The notes under the pieces: model-generated
Databases searched by the model: none
Told to the model about the DNA's origin: nothing
Seen by the model: only the letters and a program-made list of their open reading frames with translations
Assembly: GCA_963695675.1 (NCBI GenBank)
Contig: CAVOGY010000007.1
Location: 558,001 to 622,000, forward strand
Length of the DNA stretch: 64,000 nt
From: DASUPK01 sp963695675
GTDB taxonomy: Bacteria > Actinomycetota > Thermoleophilia > Solirubrobacterales > 70-9
Direction: 5' to 3'
Shown here: one piece after another, positions 54,819 to 62,943 of the stretch
Layout of the letters: each line of letters starts with the position of its first letter
Position numbering within the stretch: the stretch's first letter is position 1
Position numbers and translations under genes: made by a program

Positions 54819-55724
54819 ATGGTGCCACTGATGGACGGGGAGCTCGCTCTCGGCTTCGCCCTGGCGCTCGCCGCCGCCTGCTGCTACGAGACCGGCTACG
54901 CGCTACAGACGATCGAGGCGCGGCGCGCGCCCGCCGAGCGTGCGCTGCGCCCGTCGCTGATCACCCACCTGGTCAGGCGACCGATCTGGGTCGGGGCGAC
55001 CGCCCTTTCGCTGATCGGCTGGCCCCTGCAGATCGCGGCGCTCTCGCAGGCGCCCCTGACGCTCGTCCAGCCCACCCTGGCCCTCGGCCTCCTCCTGCTC
55101 CTGGTGCTGGCCGTGCGGATCCTCGGCGAGCGAGTCGGGCTGCGGGAGATGGCGGCGGTCATCCTGATCATCGCCTCGGTGGGCGTGTTCGCCTGGGCTG
55201 CCCCGCGCGACACGGGTGAGGTCGAGCGCGGCGCCGGCCTCGTCGTGGCCCTCGCGATCCTGACCGCGGTGACCCTCGCCCCCTACGCGATCGCCCTCCT
55301 GCGCGGACGCAGCTACCCGATGCTCCTGCTGGTTGCGAGCGCCGGCGCCGCCGACGGGATGGCGGCCTTCGTCGCCAAGATCGTCGCCCAGGACGCCTCG
55401 GCGGGGGAGCTGATCGCAGTCGTCCTCTGGGCGGCGCTGGTCGCGGCGGTGGTGATCGTCGGCCTGATCAGCGAGTCGACCGCACTGCAGCGGTTTGCGG
55501 CGACGCGGGTGGCCCCGACGGTTCTCGTGATGCAGATCGTGATCCCGGTCGTGCTGGCGCCCCTCGTCGGAGGCGAGAGTTGGAGTGGGACCCCACTCGA
55601 CGGGGCGGTCCTCGGCGCCGCGCTAGTCACGATCGCCGTGGGGGCCGGCCTCCTGGCGAGCTCGCCCGCCGTCGCGCAGCTCGCCGTCGGCGAGGCCGAG
55701 GATGGCTGGCGCTGCCCCCGGTAG
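54819..55724 (+). CDS. DMT-superfamily membrane transporter
   Basis: 301 residues from ATG 54819; ATG 54831 is equally possible. About ten helices in two repeats: ELALGFALALAAACCYETGY, WVGATALSLIGWPLQIAAL, LALGLLLLLVLAVRILGERV, MAAVILIIASVGVFAW and, in the second half, ADGMAAFVAKIVAQDAS, LVMQIVIPVVLAPLVGGE and LGAALVTIAVGAGLLASSP. LVQPTLALG and LGERVG are typical of EamA-like carriers. Substrate unknown. Its last 102 bases overlap the convergent glycosyltransferase gene. Confidence 0.82.
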   Translation: MVPLMDGELALGFALALAAACCYETGYALQTIEARRAPAERALRPSLITHLVRRPIWVGATALSLIGWPLQIAALSQAPLTLVQPTLALGLLLLLVLAVRILGERVGLREMAAVILIIASVGVFAWAAPRDTGEVERGAGLVVALAILTAVTLAPYAIALLRGRSYPMLLLVASAGAADGMAAFVAKIVAQDASAGELIAVVLWAALVAAVVIVGLISESTALQRFAATRVAPTVLVMQIVIPVVLAPLVGGESWSGTPLDGAVLGAALVTIAVGAGLLASSPAVAQLAVGEAEDGWRCPR

Positions 55725-56780
55725 CCGCACGAAGGATTCGTCGGGAACGCGCCTGGTCGCGAGCGCCCGCTCCAGCGCGCGGGGCAACTGATCGCGGGAG
55801 GCCGCGACCTCCGCAAGGCCGAATCGGGCGTACGCCTCGTTGTTGACGCGCACGTGACCTATCCCCCAGCCGTATGAGACGACGCGACAGCCCCGCATGA
55901 TCGCTTCGAGCACCGTGAGCCCGGCGGTGGAGTGAACGAGCGCGTCGGCGGCCGCAAACCACTCGGGCATCTGCTCGGTGAACCCCTCGACGACGACCTT
56001 GGGCTCGCCCTGGAAGCGCTCCGCAAGCTGCGCCCGCAGCTGGGTGTTACGCCCGCAGAGGCAGACCACCGTCGCCCCCGCGACCTTCAGGGCCTCCTCC
56101 GCCGCACCCTCCAGATCCCCCACCGCCCAGCCTCCTCCGGAGACGATCACCACCGGGCCCTCGGCGGGCAGACCGAGCTCGGTTCGCGCCTCGGCCGGGC
56201 TGAGCGGCACGTAGAAGCGCTCGTCGGTCAGCCCGCGAACGCAGCGCACGTCCGTGCCTGGGGCGATCTGTAGGACCTCCTCGGCCGACTCGGGGTGGGT
56301 GATCAGATGAAGGTCGACGCCGGGGTGGGCCCAGTAACGAAGCGCTGCCAGGTCGGTGATCGCGGAGACCACTGGGATGTCGATCATTCCCCTCGCCCGC
56401 AGATCGCCGAGCACCTCGGTGCTGCCCGGGTACGTTGAAACCACGACGTCGGGTGCACGCTCGAGGATCGCCCTCCGGATCGGCCGGGCGGCCAGCCAGC
56501 GGGTCAGTCCCGCCGCGAGCCAGCGGGTGGGCCGGACGTCGGTGATCAGCCTGTAAGTGAGGTCGAAGAGCCGGTTCCCCACCTTGGAGTGAAAGCGCGA
56601 GCTGTCCAGGACGAGCCTCCGCACCAGCGGGTTGACCAACACGAGCGAGTCGACGATCTCGACCTGAGCCCGCGGCTCCTCTCGGAGGATTCCCTCGGCG
56701 AGCACGCGCGCAGGCAGATCGTGGCCCTCCCCGATCGACGCGCTCAGGATCAGGACCTTCAATCGCCGATGCACTGTCAA
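55623..56780 (-). CDS. MGDG-synthase-type glycosyltransferase (GT28-like)
   Basis: 385 residues (TTG 56780; GTG 56774 as alternative). The N-terminal MGDG_synth region is LKVLILSASIGEGHDLPARV, NPLVRRLVLDSSRFHSKVGN and PDVVVSTYPGSTEVLGDLRA. The C-terminal sugar-nucleotide lobe has PVVIVSGGGWAVGDLEGAA, VVCLCGRNTQLRAQLAERF, GFTEQMPEWFAAADALVHST and AGLTVLEAIMRGCRVVSYGW. Such enzymes glycosylate diacylglycerol or similar membrane lipids at the inner leaflet. The last 34 codons overlap the DMT gene; they include normal-looking sequence (RRVPDESFVRLPG), so the overlap may be genuine. Confidence 0.87.
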   Translation of the reverse strand: MTVHRRLKVLILSASIGEGHDLPARVLAEGILREEPRAQVEIVDSLVLVNPLVRRLVLDSSRFHSKVGNRLFDLTYRLITDVRPTRWLAAGLTRWLAARPIRRAILERAPDVVVSTYPGSTEVLGDLRARGMIDIPVVSAITDLAALRYWAHPGVDLHLITHPESAEEVLQIAPGTDVRCVRGLTDERFYVPLSPAEARTELGLPAEGPVVIVSGGGWAVGDLEGAAEEALKVAGATVVCLCGRNTQLRAQLAERFQGEPKVVVEGFTEQMPEWFAAADALVHSTAGLTVLEAIMRGCRVVSYGWGIGHVRVNNEAYARFGLAEVAASRDQLPRALERALATRRVPDESFVRLPGAAPAILGLADGELRDGGRARQEAGPHGDRD

Positions 56781-56789
56781 TGAGGTGGC

Positions 56790-57299
56790 CTAACGAGGAG
56801 GAAGCTTGGCCCGGCGAATGATCGGGCCGGTGAACCAGAACCCGGCGAAGGCCGCGGCCATCACCGCGGTGCTGATGATCGCGGTGGTTGATCCGAAGAG
56901 GAAGTCGCTGATCAGCGCGATCGCCCCGCACATCGATACCGCCAGCAGGAACAACCCGACCAGCGCGAGCCTGTTGGACAGCGTCACGATGTACTCCTTC
57001 TCCTGCCGGCGAAAGAGAATCCGGTGCCCGACAGTCGGCGCGACCAGCAGCACGGTGGCCAGCGTGACACTGATCAGCACGCCGAAGTAGAGCTTCTGCT
57101 GGAAGCCGCTGATGTCGGCGAAGCGATTCGTGAAGGGGACGGTGAGCAGAAAGGCGAACAGCACCTGGACCCCGGGCAGCGCCACGCGTAGCTCTTGGAG
57201 CAGGTCGGAGAGGTTGCGGTCGGCCCGCTCCTCCTCGCTCTCGACGCGGCCGCTTTCGCTGACACGGGGCGGGTCGGGGCTGTCGCAGTCCTCGGCCAT
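56790..57299 (-). CDS. DUF6328-type membrane protein
   Basis: 169 residues from ATG 57299. An acidic N-terminal tail (EDCDSPDPPRVSESGRVESE) leads to RNLSDLLQELRVALPGVQVL and four helices (FAFLLTVPFTNRFADISGFQ, YFGVLISVTLATVLLVAPT, LALVGLFLLAVSMCGAIALI, TAIISTAVMAAAFAGFWF). The LLQELRVxLPGxQVLFAFLL core is characteristic of this family. Function unknown. Follows a small two-helix protein gene by two bases. Confidence 0.75.
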   Translation of the reverse strand: MAEDCDSPDPPRVSESGRVESEEERADRNLSDLLQELRVALPGVQVLFAFLLTVPFTNRFADISGFQQKLYFGVLISVTLATVLLVAPTVGHRILFRRQEKEYIVTLSNRLALVGLFLLAVSMCGAIALISDFLFGSTTAIISTAVMAAAFAGFWFTGPIIRRAKLPPR

Positions 57300-57301
57300 C
57301 G

Positions 57302-57541
57302 CTACTTCTTGGCCATCACGATGATGCCCAGCACGACCACCGATGTAACGACCAGGAACGCGAGCGCGGCAAGCGCACCGGCCGCGGTGGCGAGCACCCG
57401 ACGTTCGTCGCGCACCATTTCCGTGGAGCGGGTCACCCCGAAGATCAGGATCGCGAAGACGGCGGCGACGCCGATGCCCGCGACCAGCGACGCGATGACG
57501 GTGTCCAGGAGAGCCTTCGTCTCGACGACGGTGGCAGTCAT
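57302..57541 (-). CDS. Small two-helix membrane protein
   Basis: 79 residues: MTATVVETKALLDTVIASLV, helix one (AGIGVAAVFAILIFGVTR), a basic loop (STEMVRDERRVLATAAG) and helix two (AALAFLVVTSVVVLGIIVMA). It lies directly after the PiT phosphate transporter gene (ten-base gap) and before the DUF6328 gene, hence probably in the same transcript. No family function known. Confidence 0.68.
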   Translation of the reverse strand: MTATVVETKALLDTVIASLVAGIGVAAVFAILIFGVTRSTEMVRDERRVLATAAGALAALAFLVVTSVVVLGIIVMAKK

Positions 57542-57550
57542 CCAACCGTC

Positions 57551-58642
57551 CTAAGCCGGCAGCGGCTCCCGCCGCAGCCGGCGGGCGAAGACCATCGCCG
57601 TCGCGGCGATCCCGAGCGCGGAGATCGCAATCGGGCCAGCCGCACCATTTCCGAACAGCTGGCAGAACCCGTAGGTCGCGCCGCCGATCGCCGCCGCGGC
57701 CGGCAGGGTAAGGATCCAGGCAACCACGATGTTGCCCGCCACTCCCCAGCGCACGGCGGACACCTTCTTGCCAGCGCCGGCGCCCATCACGCCGCCGCTG
57801 ATCACCTGCGTCGTGGAGAGAGGGAAGCCGTAGTGCGAGGAGGCGAGGATCACCGCGGCCCCGGCGCCCTGGGCACAGAAACCCTGCGCGGCATCCATCT
57901 TGATGATCCGCGTCCCCATCGTCCGGATGATCCTCCACCCTCCGAAGTAGGTGCCGAGTGCGATCGCGGTGGCCGCCGAGACGACGACCCAGAACGGGAC
58001 GCTTGCATCGGACGAGAGAGACCCGTTGGCGATCAGGGCCAGGGTGATCACTCCCATCGTCTTCTGCGCGTCGTTGGTCCCATGGGCCAGCGCGAGCATG
58101 CCGCCCGAGACGACCTGGCCGTACCGGAAGCCGCGGTTCACCGGTCCCGGCCGCTCCCTGCCGACGATGCCGTAGACGAGGTTGATCGCGATCACGCCGA
58201 CGACGAAGGCGACGACGGGCGCGACCACCGCGGGGATCAGCACCTTGCCCAGCAGGCCATCCGCGAAGACCGCGTCCGCCCCGGCCGCCACGAACGCCGA
58301 GCCGACCACGCCGCCGATCAGGGCGTGGGACGAGCTGGAGGGAAGCCCGAAGTACCAGGTGGCGAGGTTCCAGGCGATCGCACCGACGAGTCCGGCAAAG
58401 ACAACTGTGGGCGTGATGACGTCCGCGTTGACCACGTCCTTGGCCACGGTCGCGGCGACAGCCAGCGAGATGAAGGCGCCGACGAAGTTGAACACGGCGG
58501 CGTAGGCCACCGCGATGCGCGGCGGCATGGCGTGCGTCGAGATCGAGGTCGCCACGACGTTCGCGGTGTCGTGGAACCCGTTTGTGACGTCGAAGACGAG
58601 CGCCGTCGCGACGACGATGACGATGACGACGTCGTTGCTCAC
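57551..58642 (-). CDS. pit: PiT-family inorganic phosphate transporter
   Basis: 363 residues. Two family repeats: FDVTNGFHDTANVVATSIST near the N-terminus and GGMLALAHGTNDAQKTMGVI in the middle, each with the conserved G-F/A-H-D/N-T-A/D-N/A core; LPSSSSHALIGGVVGSAF and FPLSTTQVISGGVMGAGAG are the paired re-entrant segments. Imports phosphate with protons or sodium. GTGA overlap with the upstream DUF47 gene, the standard partner of PiT carriers. Confidence 0.95.
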   Translation of the reverse strand: MSNDVVIVIVVATALVFDVTNGFHDTANVVATSISTHAMPPRIAVAYAAVFNFVGAFISLAVAATVAKDVVNADVITPTVVFAGLVGAIAWNLATWYFGLPSSSSHALIGGVVGSAFVAAGADAVFADGLLGKVLIPAVVAPVVAFVVGVIAINLVYGIVGRERPGPVNRGFRYGQVVSGGMLALAHGTNDAQKTMGVITLALIANGSLSSDASVPFWVVVSAATAIALGTYFGGWRIIRTMGTRIIKMDAAQGFCAQGAGAAVILASSHYGFPLSTTQVISGGVMGAGAGKKVSAVRWGVAGNIVVAWILTLPAAAAIGGATYGFCQLFGNGAAGPIAISALGIAATAMVFARRLRREPLPA

Positions 58643-59259
58643 GCGTTCTTGATGACGATGCCCTCGACGATGGAGGCGGAGGTCTCGGTGGCGTCGATCG
58701 CTCGCTCGAGCCTCAGGAATACGTCTCGCCAGCGGATCACCACCATCGGGTCGACCCCGTCCGCAAACAGCGAGGCCACCGCGTCGCGGTAGATCCGGTC
58801 CCCGTCGTTCTCCAGGCGGTGCACCTCAACCCAGTAGTGATTCAGGTCCTTGAAGCCGCGCAGGTGCTGAAGCAGTCCATAAATCTGTTCGCACGACTTG
58901 ACCAGGATCTCGGCCAGCGCCTGCGCCTGGTCCATCGGTGCCTCGATGCGGTAGAGGCCCATGAAGTCCGCGACCTCCTCGATGTGGTCCACGATGTCGT
59001 CCAGCCGCGTGGCGAGGCCGTAGATGTCCTCCCGGTCGATCGGCGTCACGAACGTCGTGTTGAGCCGCTGGATGATGTCGTGGGTGATCCGGTCCCCCTC
59101 CTGCTCGGCCTTGAGGATGTCTCGCGACAGGCCCCCGTCGTCGGGCCACCGGTCGAGCATGTCGCGCAGCAGCTTGGCCGCCCGCAGGGCGTTCTGGCCG
59201 CCCTCGGCGAAGAGGTCGAAGAAGACGCGGTCCTTGGGAACGAGTGAGAACCGGGCCAC
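58639..59259 (-). CDS. DUF47 PhoU-like phosphate-transport regulator
   Basis: 206 residues, all helical: KDRVFFDLFAEGGQNALRAA, LKAEQEGDRITHDIIQRLNT, PIDREDIYGLATRLDDIVDH (the E-x-x-D...D-x-x-D metal pattern of PhoU-like bundles) and EVHRLENDGDRIYRDAVASL. Regulates the neighbouring PiT carrier. Starts at GTG 59259 with TAGGTT nine bases before it; coupled to pit by four bases. Confidence 0.92.
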   Translation of the reverse strand: MARFSLVPKDRVFFDLFAEGGQNALRAAKLLRDMLDRWPDDGGLSRDILKAEQEGDRITHDIIQRLNTTFVTPIDREDIYGLATRLDDIVDHIEEVADFMGLYRIEAPMDQAQALAEILVKSCEQIYGLLQHLRGFKDLNHYWVEVHRLENDGDRIYRDAVASLFADGVDPMVVIRWRDVFLRLERAIDATETSASIVEGIVIKNA

Positions 59260-59305
59260 GGGTGGGCCAACCTAGCAGGAGGCTGAGGGGCCGGCGACCG
59301 CCCTC

Positions 59306-61495
59306 CTACACGGTGTCGGCGACCTCCTTGGCGCGCTCCGTGTGGAGCTCGAGAAGCTCCGCCTGGAGGTTGCGCGGCGGGTCTCCGTTGGTCGTCAGTC
59401 GTGACCAGACCCCGTCGCTGCCGAGCTCCCAGGCGCTGGTGTTGTCGGCGAAGGCGCGATCGAGAGTGTCGGAGAGCTGCGCGCGGTTCGCGTCGTCCTC
59501 GACCGGCGTGAGCAGCTCGACTCGGTTGTAGAGGTTGCGGGGCATCAGGTCGGCGGAGCCGATGAAGATGCGCGTCTCCTCGGGCCGCTCGAACGAGAAG
59601 ATCCGGGAGTGCTCGAGGAAGCGCCCGACGATCGAGACGACCCGGATGTTCTCCGAGACACCCGGCACCCCGGGACGCAACGCGCAGATGCCCCTGACAT
59701 TGAGGTCGACCTGGACGCCCGCCTGCGAGGCCCGGTAGAGCGCCTGGATGCAGGACGCGTCGAGCAGCGAGTTCATCTTCATGCGGATGCGGGCCGGATG
59801 GTCGTCGGAGTGCGCCTCGATCGCCCGCTCGATCTCGCCGACGATTCCATCCTTGAGGTTGAAGGGCGCGACCAGCACCTTGCGATACCCGCTCGGGCGC
59901 GCGTAGCCGGTCAGGTAGTTGAACATCTCGGCGATGTCGTCGCCGATCTCGTGGTCGGCGGTGAAGAGGCCGAAGTCGGTGTAGATCCGGGCGGTCTTCG
60001 GGTTGTAGTTCCCGGTCCCGATGTGGACGTAGTTGCGGACGCCGTCTCCCTCCCGGCGCGCCACCAGGACGCACTTGACGTGCGTCTTCAGGCCCGGGAT
60101 CCCGTAGACGACGTGCACGCCCGCCTCCTCCAGCGCCCTCGCCCAGCGGATGTTGGCGCTCTCGTCGAAGCGCGCCTTGAGCTCCACCAGGCAGACGGCC
60201 TGCTTGCCGAGCTCCGACGCCTCGATCAGCGCCGGGACCAGCGGCGAGTCGGCGCTCGTCCGGTAGACCGTCTGCTTGATCGCGAGCACGTTCGGGTCCT
60301 CGACCGCCTTGCGGACGAAGCGCTCGACCGAGCTGGTGAATGAGTCGTAGGGGTGATGGACGAGGATGTCGCCCTGGCGTATCGCGGCGAAGACGTCGAC
60401 CTCCCGATGGGTCCGGCTCCCCTGCTGGAACTGCGGCGGGGTGACGCCCTGCCAGGGCGGATAGCGGAGCTCACGGAAGCCCTGGATGGAGTAGATGTCC
60501 GTGAGATCGTCCAGGCCGATCAGCCCGGGAGTCTCGAAGACCTGCTGCTCATCGATGTTCATCGCCTCGACGAGCTGGTCGAGCAGCCTCGGCTCCATGT
60601 CCGGAGAGATCTCAAGGCGAACGACCTCGCCGAAGCGCCGCCGCCGGACCTCTTCCTCGACGGCCAGCAGCAGGTCGTCGGCCTCGTCGGAGACGTCGTA
60701 GTCGGTGTCCCGGGTTACCCGGAAGAGCGAGTGGTGGACGATCTCCATGCCCGGGAAGAGGTCGTCGAGGTTCGCGGCGATGACCTCCTCCAGCGGGACG
60801 AAGGTCAGTCCGCCGTCGCCAATCGCGAGGAAGCGGCGCAGCAGCTCCTTCGGCACCTTGACTCGCGCTGCGACCTCCTCCCCCTTCTCGGGGTTGCGGA
60901 GCAGGACGCCGAGGCTGATCGAAAGGTTCGAGATGTACGGGAAGGGGCGGCCGCGGCCGATCACCAGTGGCGTGAGCGCCGGGAAGACCTGGCTTGTGAA
61001 CAGGTGCTCGACCTCCTCGCGCTCCTTGGCGTTCGCGTCGGCCAGGGAGATGATGCGGATTCCGTGCTCGGCGAGGGCGGGCTGGATCTCGTCCTCGAAG
61101 CAGCGCGTCAGCCGCTCCCGAAGCTCGATCGTTCGCCGCCGGATCAGATCGAGCACGTCGGCGGGCGCCATGGCGTCGGCGCCGCGAGCGTCGATCTTCG
61201 ACTCGACCTTGTCGTGCACGCCGGCGACTCGGACCATGAAGAACTCGTCGAGGTTGTCCTCGTAGATCGCGCAGAAGTTGACCCGCTCGAGCAGCGGGAC
61301 GCGCGGGTCCTCGGCCAGCTGCAGCACCCGGTCGTTGAAGTCGAGCCAGGAGAGCTCGCGGTTGAAGTACAGCGAGGGGTCGGAGAGATCAGGTTCCGAC
61401 GGCCTGGCGCGGACCGCTTCGGGCGTGACCGTTCCTCCACCGTCCGCCGCCGGCCCACTCGATTCACGCGTTTGCTGAGCTAGCTCGTCGGTCAC
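59306..61495 (-). CDS. ppk1: Polyphosphate kinase
   Basis: 729 residues. Makes long-chain polyphosphate from ATP. N domain (FNRELSWLDFNDRVLQLAED), head domain (RFLAIGDGGLTFVPLEEVIA), then the two PLD-like C domains: ILVHHPYDSFTSSVERFVRK, AIKQTVYRTSADSPLVPALI, VELKARFDESANIRWARALE, GLKTHVKCVLVAR (autophosphorylated His), YVHIGTGNYNPKTARIYTDF and DLMPRNLYNRVELLTPVED. Complete. TAAGGT lies seven bases before GTG 61495. Its neighbours encode the degrading, binding and uptake functions for phosphate/polyphosphate. Confidence 0.97.
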   Translation of the reverse strand: MTDELAQQTRESSGPAADGGGTVTPEAVRARPSEPDLSDPSLYFNRELSWLDFNDRVLQLAEDPRVPLLERVNFCAIYEDNLDEFFMVRVAGVHDKVESKIDARGADAMAPADVLDLIRRRTIELRERLTRCFEDEIQPALAEHGIRIISLADANAKEREEVEHLFTSQVFPALTPLVIGRGRPFPYISNLSISLGVLLRNPEKGEEVAARVKVPKELLRRFLAIGDGGLTFVPLEEVIAANLDDLFPGMEIVHHSLFRVTRDTDYDVSDEADDLLLAVEEEVRRRRFGEVVRLEISPDMEPRLLDQLVEAMNIDEQQVFETPGLIGLDDLTDIYSIQGFRELRYPPWQGVTPPQFQQGSRTHREVDVFAAIRQGDILVHHPYDSFTSSVERFVRKAVEDPNVLAIKQTVYRTSADSPLVPALIEASELGKQAVCLVELKARFDESANIRWARALEEAGVHVVYGIPGLKTHVKCVLVARREGDGVRNYVHIGTGNYNPKTARIYTDFGLFTADHEIGDDIAEMFNYLTGYARPSGYRKVLVAPFNLKDGIVGEIERAIEAHSDDHPARIRMKMNSLLDASCIQALYRASQAGVQVDLNVRGICALRPGVPGVSENIRVVSIVGRFLEHSRIFSFERPEETRIFIGSADLMPRNLYNRVELLTPVEDDANRAQLSDTLDRAFADNTSAWELGSDGVWSRLTTNGDPPRNLQAELLELHTERAKEVADTV

Positions 61496-61502
61496 TCCCC
61501 AG

Positions 61503-61508
61503 ACCTTA
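61503..61508 (-). promoter_or_regulatory. Leaderless-type -10 box TAAGGT of ppk1
   Basis: On the minus strand TAAGGT, seven bases, then GTG 61495. It separates ppk1 transcription from the CHAD genes upstream. Confidence 0.5.
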
Positions 61509-61518
61509 GCGGGGGTAC

Positions 61519-61648
61519 CTAAGCCGCTCTGACCAGCTTGATGCGGGGCTGATCCGCGGTCTCGGTGACCCGGTCGTAGCCCGGCGAGCAGGTCGACGCC
61601 CTTCTTCCTGGTCAGCCTCCCGACATAACCAACCGCGCAAACAGTCTC
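61519..61648 (-). pseudogene. Scrap of a GT4-type glycosyltransferase
   Basis: On the minus strand ETVCAVGYVGRLTRKKGVDL is the highly characteristic middle segment of GT4 glycosyltransferases (V-G-R-L-x-x-x-K-G-x-x-x-L). One frame later YDRVTETADQPRIKLVRAA continues to a TAG at 61519, so about 43 residues remain in two frames. No other part of the about 380-residue enzyme is present. It lies between the CHAD gene and the ppk1 promoter. Confidence 0.55.
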
Positions 61649-61651
61649 TGC

Positions 61652-62411
61652 TCAGCGCGGCAGGCGGGGCGGCGGCCCGCCGGTGCGGTGCTGCGCCTGC
61701 TCGTGCCGCTTCGCGTGCTCCGCGGACGCTCGGCTGGCGCGCTCACGATCGAGGCGGGCCTGCTCTGCCTGGGCTTCCGCCTGACGGGCGGCGCGCTCGG
61801 CGGCCTCGGCCTGGGCGCGGGCTCGCTCCGCGGCCCTCGCCGTGCGACGCGCCTCGCGGGCGCGCTCCAGGTGCCCCTCGACCGCGCGCTCGAGCCTCAC
61901 CCAGGTACCTGTTTCATCCTGCCGCCGCCAGAATGCTGCGAAGCGGTCCTCGAGCAGCACGCGGCGGGCCTCCAGATAGACGGCGAGCACGTCGAGTCCG
62001 CGATATGCCGTCCGGTGGGGCGCCCGGGCCGCCAGCCTCGGGTCGAGGTCGGGGGCCTTGCCGGCCCTCCGACGCGACCGCCGCCGCGTCACCCCGCTGC
62101 AACTGCTTCAGGTGCTCGCGAACCCGCGGAAGCATCACGTCGCAGTCGTGGATCTCGCCGAGGATGTCCTGCAGGTCCCGCGCCCGCCTCCGCGCCGTAT
62201 CGGCCGGCTTCCCGAAGGCGAATCCCGTCACCTCGAGGACGTAGCGGAGCCGCTTGGCCGCGATCCGCATGTCGTGCTGGGCCTTCATCTTGCCGTCCAG
62301 CGCGCGAGGAGCGAAGGACTTCATCTCGTCGAGCCTGACCTGAATGATCCGGGCGGCGTTCTCGCCGAGCGAGTGCGAGGGGTCGAGCTTCTTGACCGGC
62401 CTGGCCTTCAT
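61652..62411 (-). CDS. CHAD-domain protein with coiled-coil tail, broken by a frameshift
   Basis: About 252 residues when joined. The first frame (62411 to about 62070) gives VKKLDPSHSLGENAARIIQV and KAQHDMRIAAKRLRYVLEVT with the CHAD signature H-D-x-R-x-x-x-R-L-R, then DLQDILGEIHDCDVMLPRVR. The second frame (to 61652) gives KAPDLDPRLAARAPHRTAYR, LDVLAVYLEARRVLLEDRFA and a long Ala/Arg/Glu coiled coil (ARAAERARAQAEAAERAARQ) ending HRTGGPPPRLPR. The shift lies near 62055-62085. CHAD domains bind polyphosphate, which fits ppk1 and ppx alongside. ATGA overlap with the preceding CHAD gene. Confidence 0.8.
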
Positions 62412-62896
62412 GCAGCCACCTCGCTTCGCGCCGTGGCGACCAGCTCGTCCAGACTCGCGCGCAGCTCCGCCAGGTTGGGCCCGTCGACGAGCGGCGCCAG
62501 CTCACGGTTCGCGTCGTCCTGCTCGGTGCGGAACTGCTCGATCAGAGATCCGACTCCGCGGCGGTCGGGCGCCGGCATCTGGTCGGTGAAGGCATGCAGG
62601 GCAGCGATCGCGACGTCGCGGTCGCGTCGCTCGCCGAGCGCATCGGCGAGGCGCTTCACCTCGGCAAGCGCCTGGCTATAGGGCTTGTCGGGAAAGCACG
62701 GCTCGAAGATCTCGAGCGCCGCCCGGAGGCGGCGCGTCGCGACCCTCATGTCGTGCACCCGCTCAATGTCGCCCGTGTCCAGCACTCCAGGCGCGTTCTC
62801 GGTGAGCTCCGCAGCGCGCACCGAGACGATCTTCGCGGCCGCCTCGGCGTATGAGTCGTCGGCAGTCAGGTCTGGGATTGACTTGGCCTTCGCCAC
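62408..62896 (-). CDS. CHAD-domain protein, half-size
   Basis: 162 residues from GTG 62896. The signature is IERVHDMRVATRRLRAALEI, followed by LADALGERRDRDVAIAALHA and ending ELRASLDELVATARSEVAA. This is one four-helix half of a CHAD domain; the second half with its own H-D-x-R motif is encoded by the next, overlapping gene. The two probably assemble into one complete polyphosphate-binding CHAD module. Confidence 0.88.
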   Translation of the reverse strand: MAKAKSIPDLTADDSYAEAAAKIVSVRAAELTENAPGVLDTGDIERVHDMRVATRRLRAALEIFEPCFPDKPYSQALAEVKRLADALGERRDRDVAIAALHAFTDQMPAPDRRGVGSLIEQFRTEQDDANRELAPLVDGPNLAELRASLDELVATARSEVAA

Positions 62897-62943
62897 GGCA
62901 GGCTGAACACGCTACCGCGACCGCCGTCCCAAACCAAGAAAAA

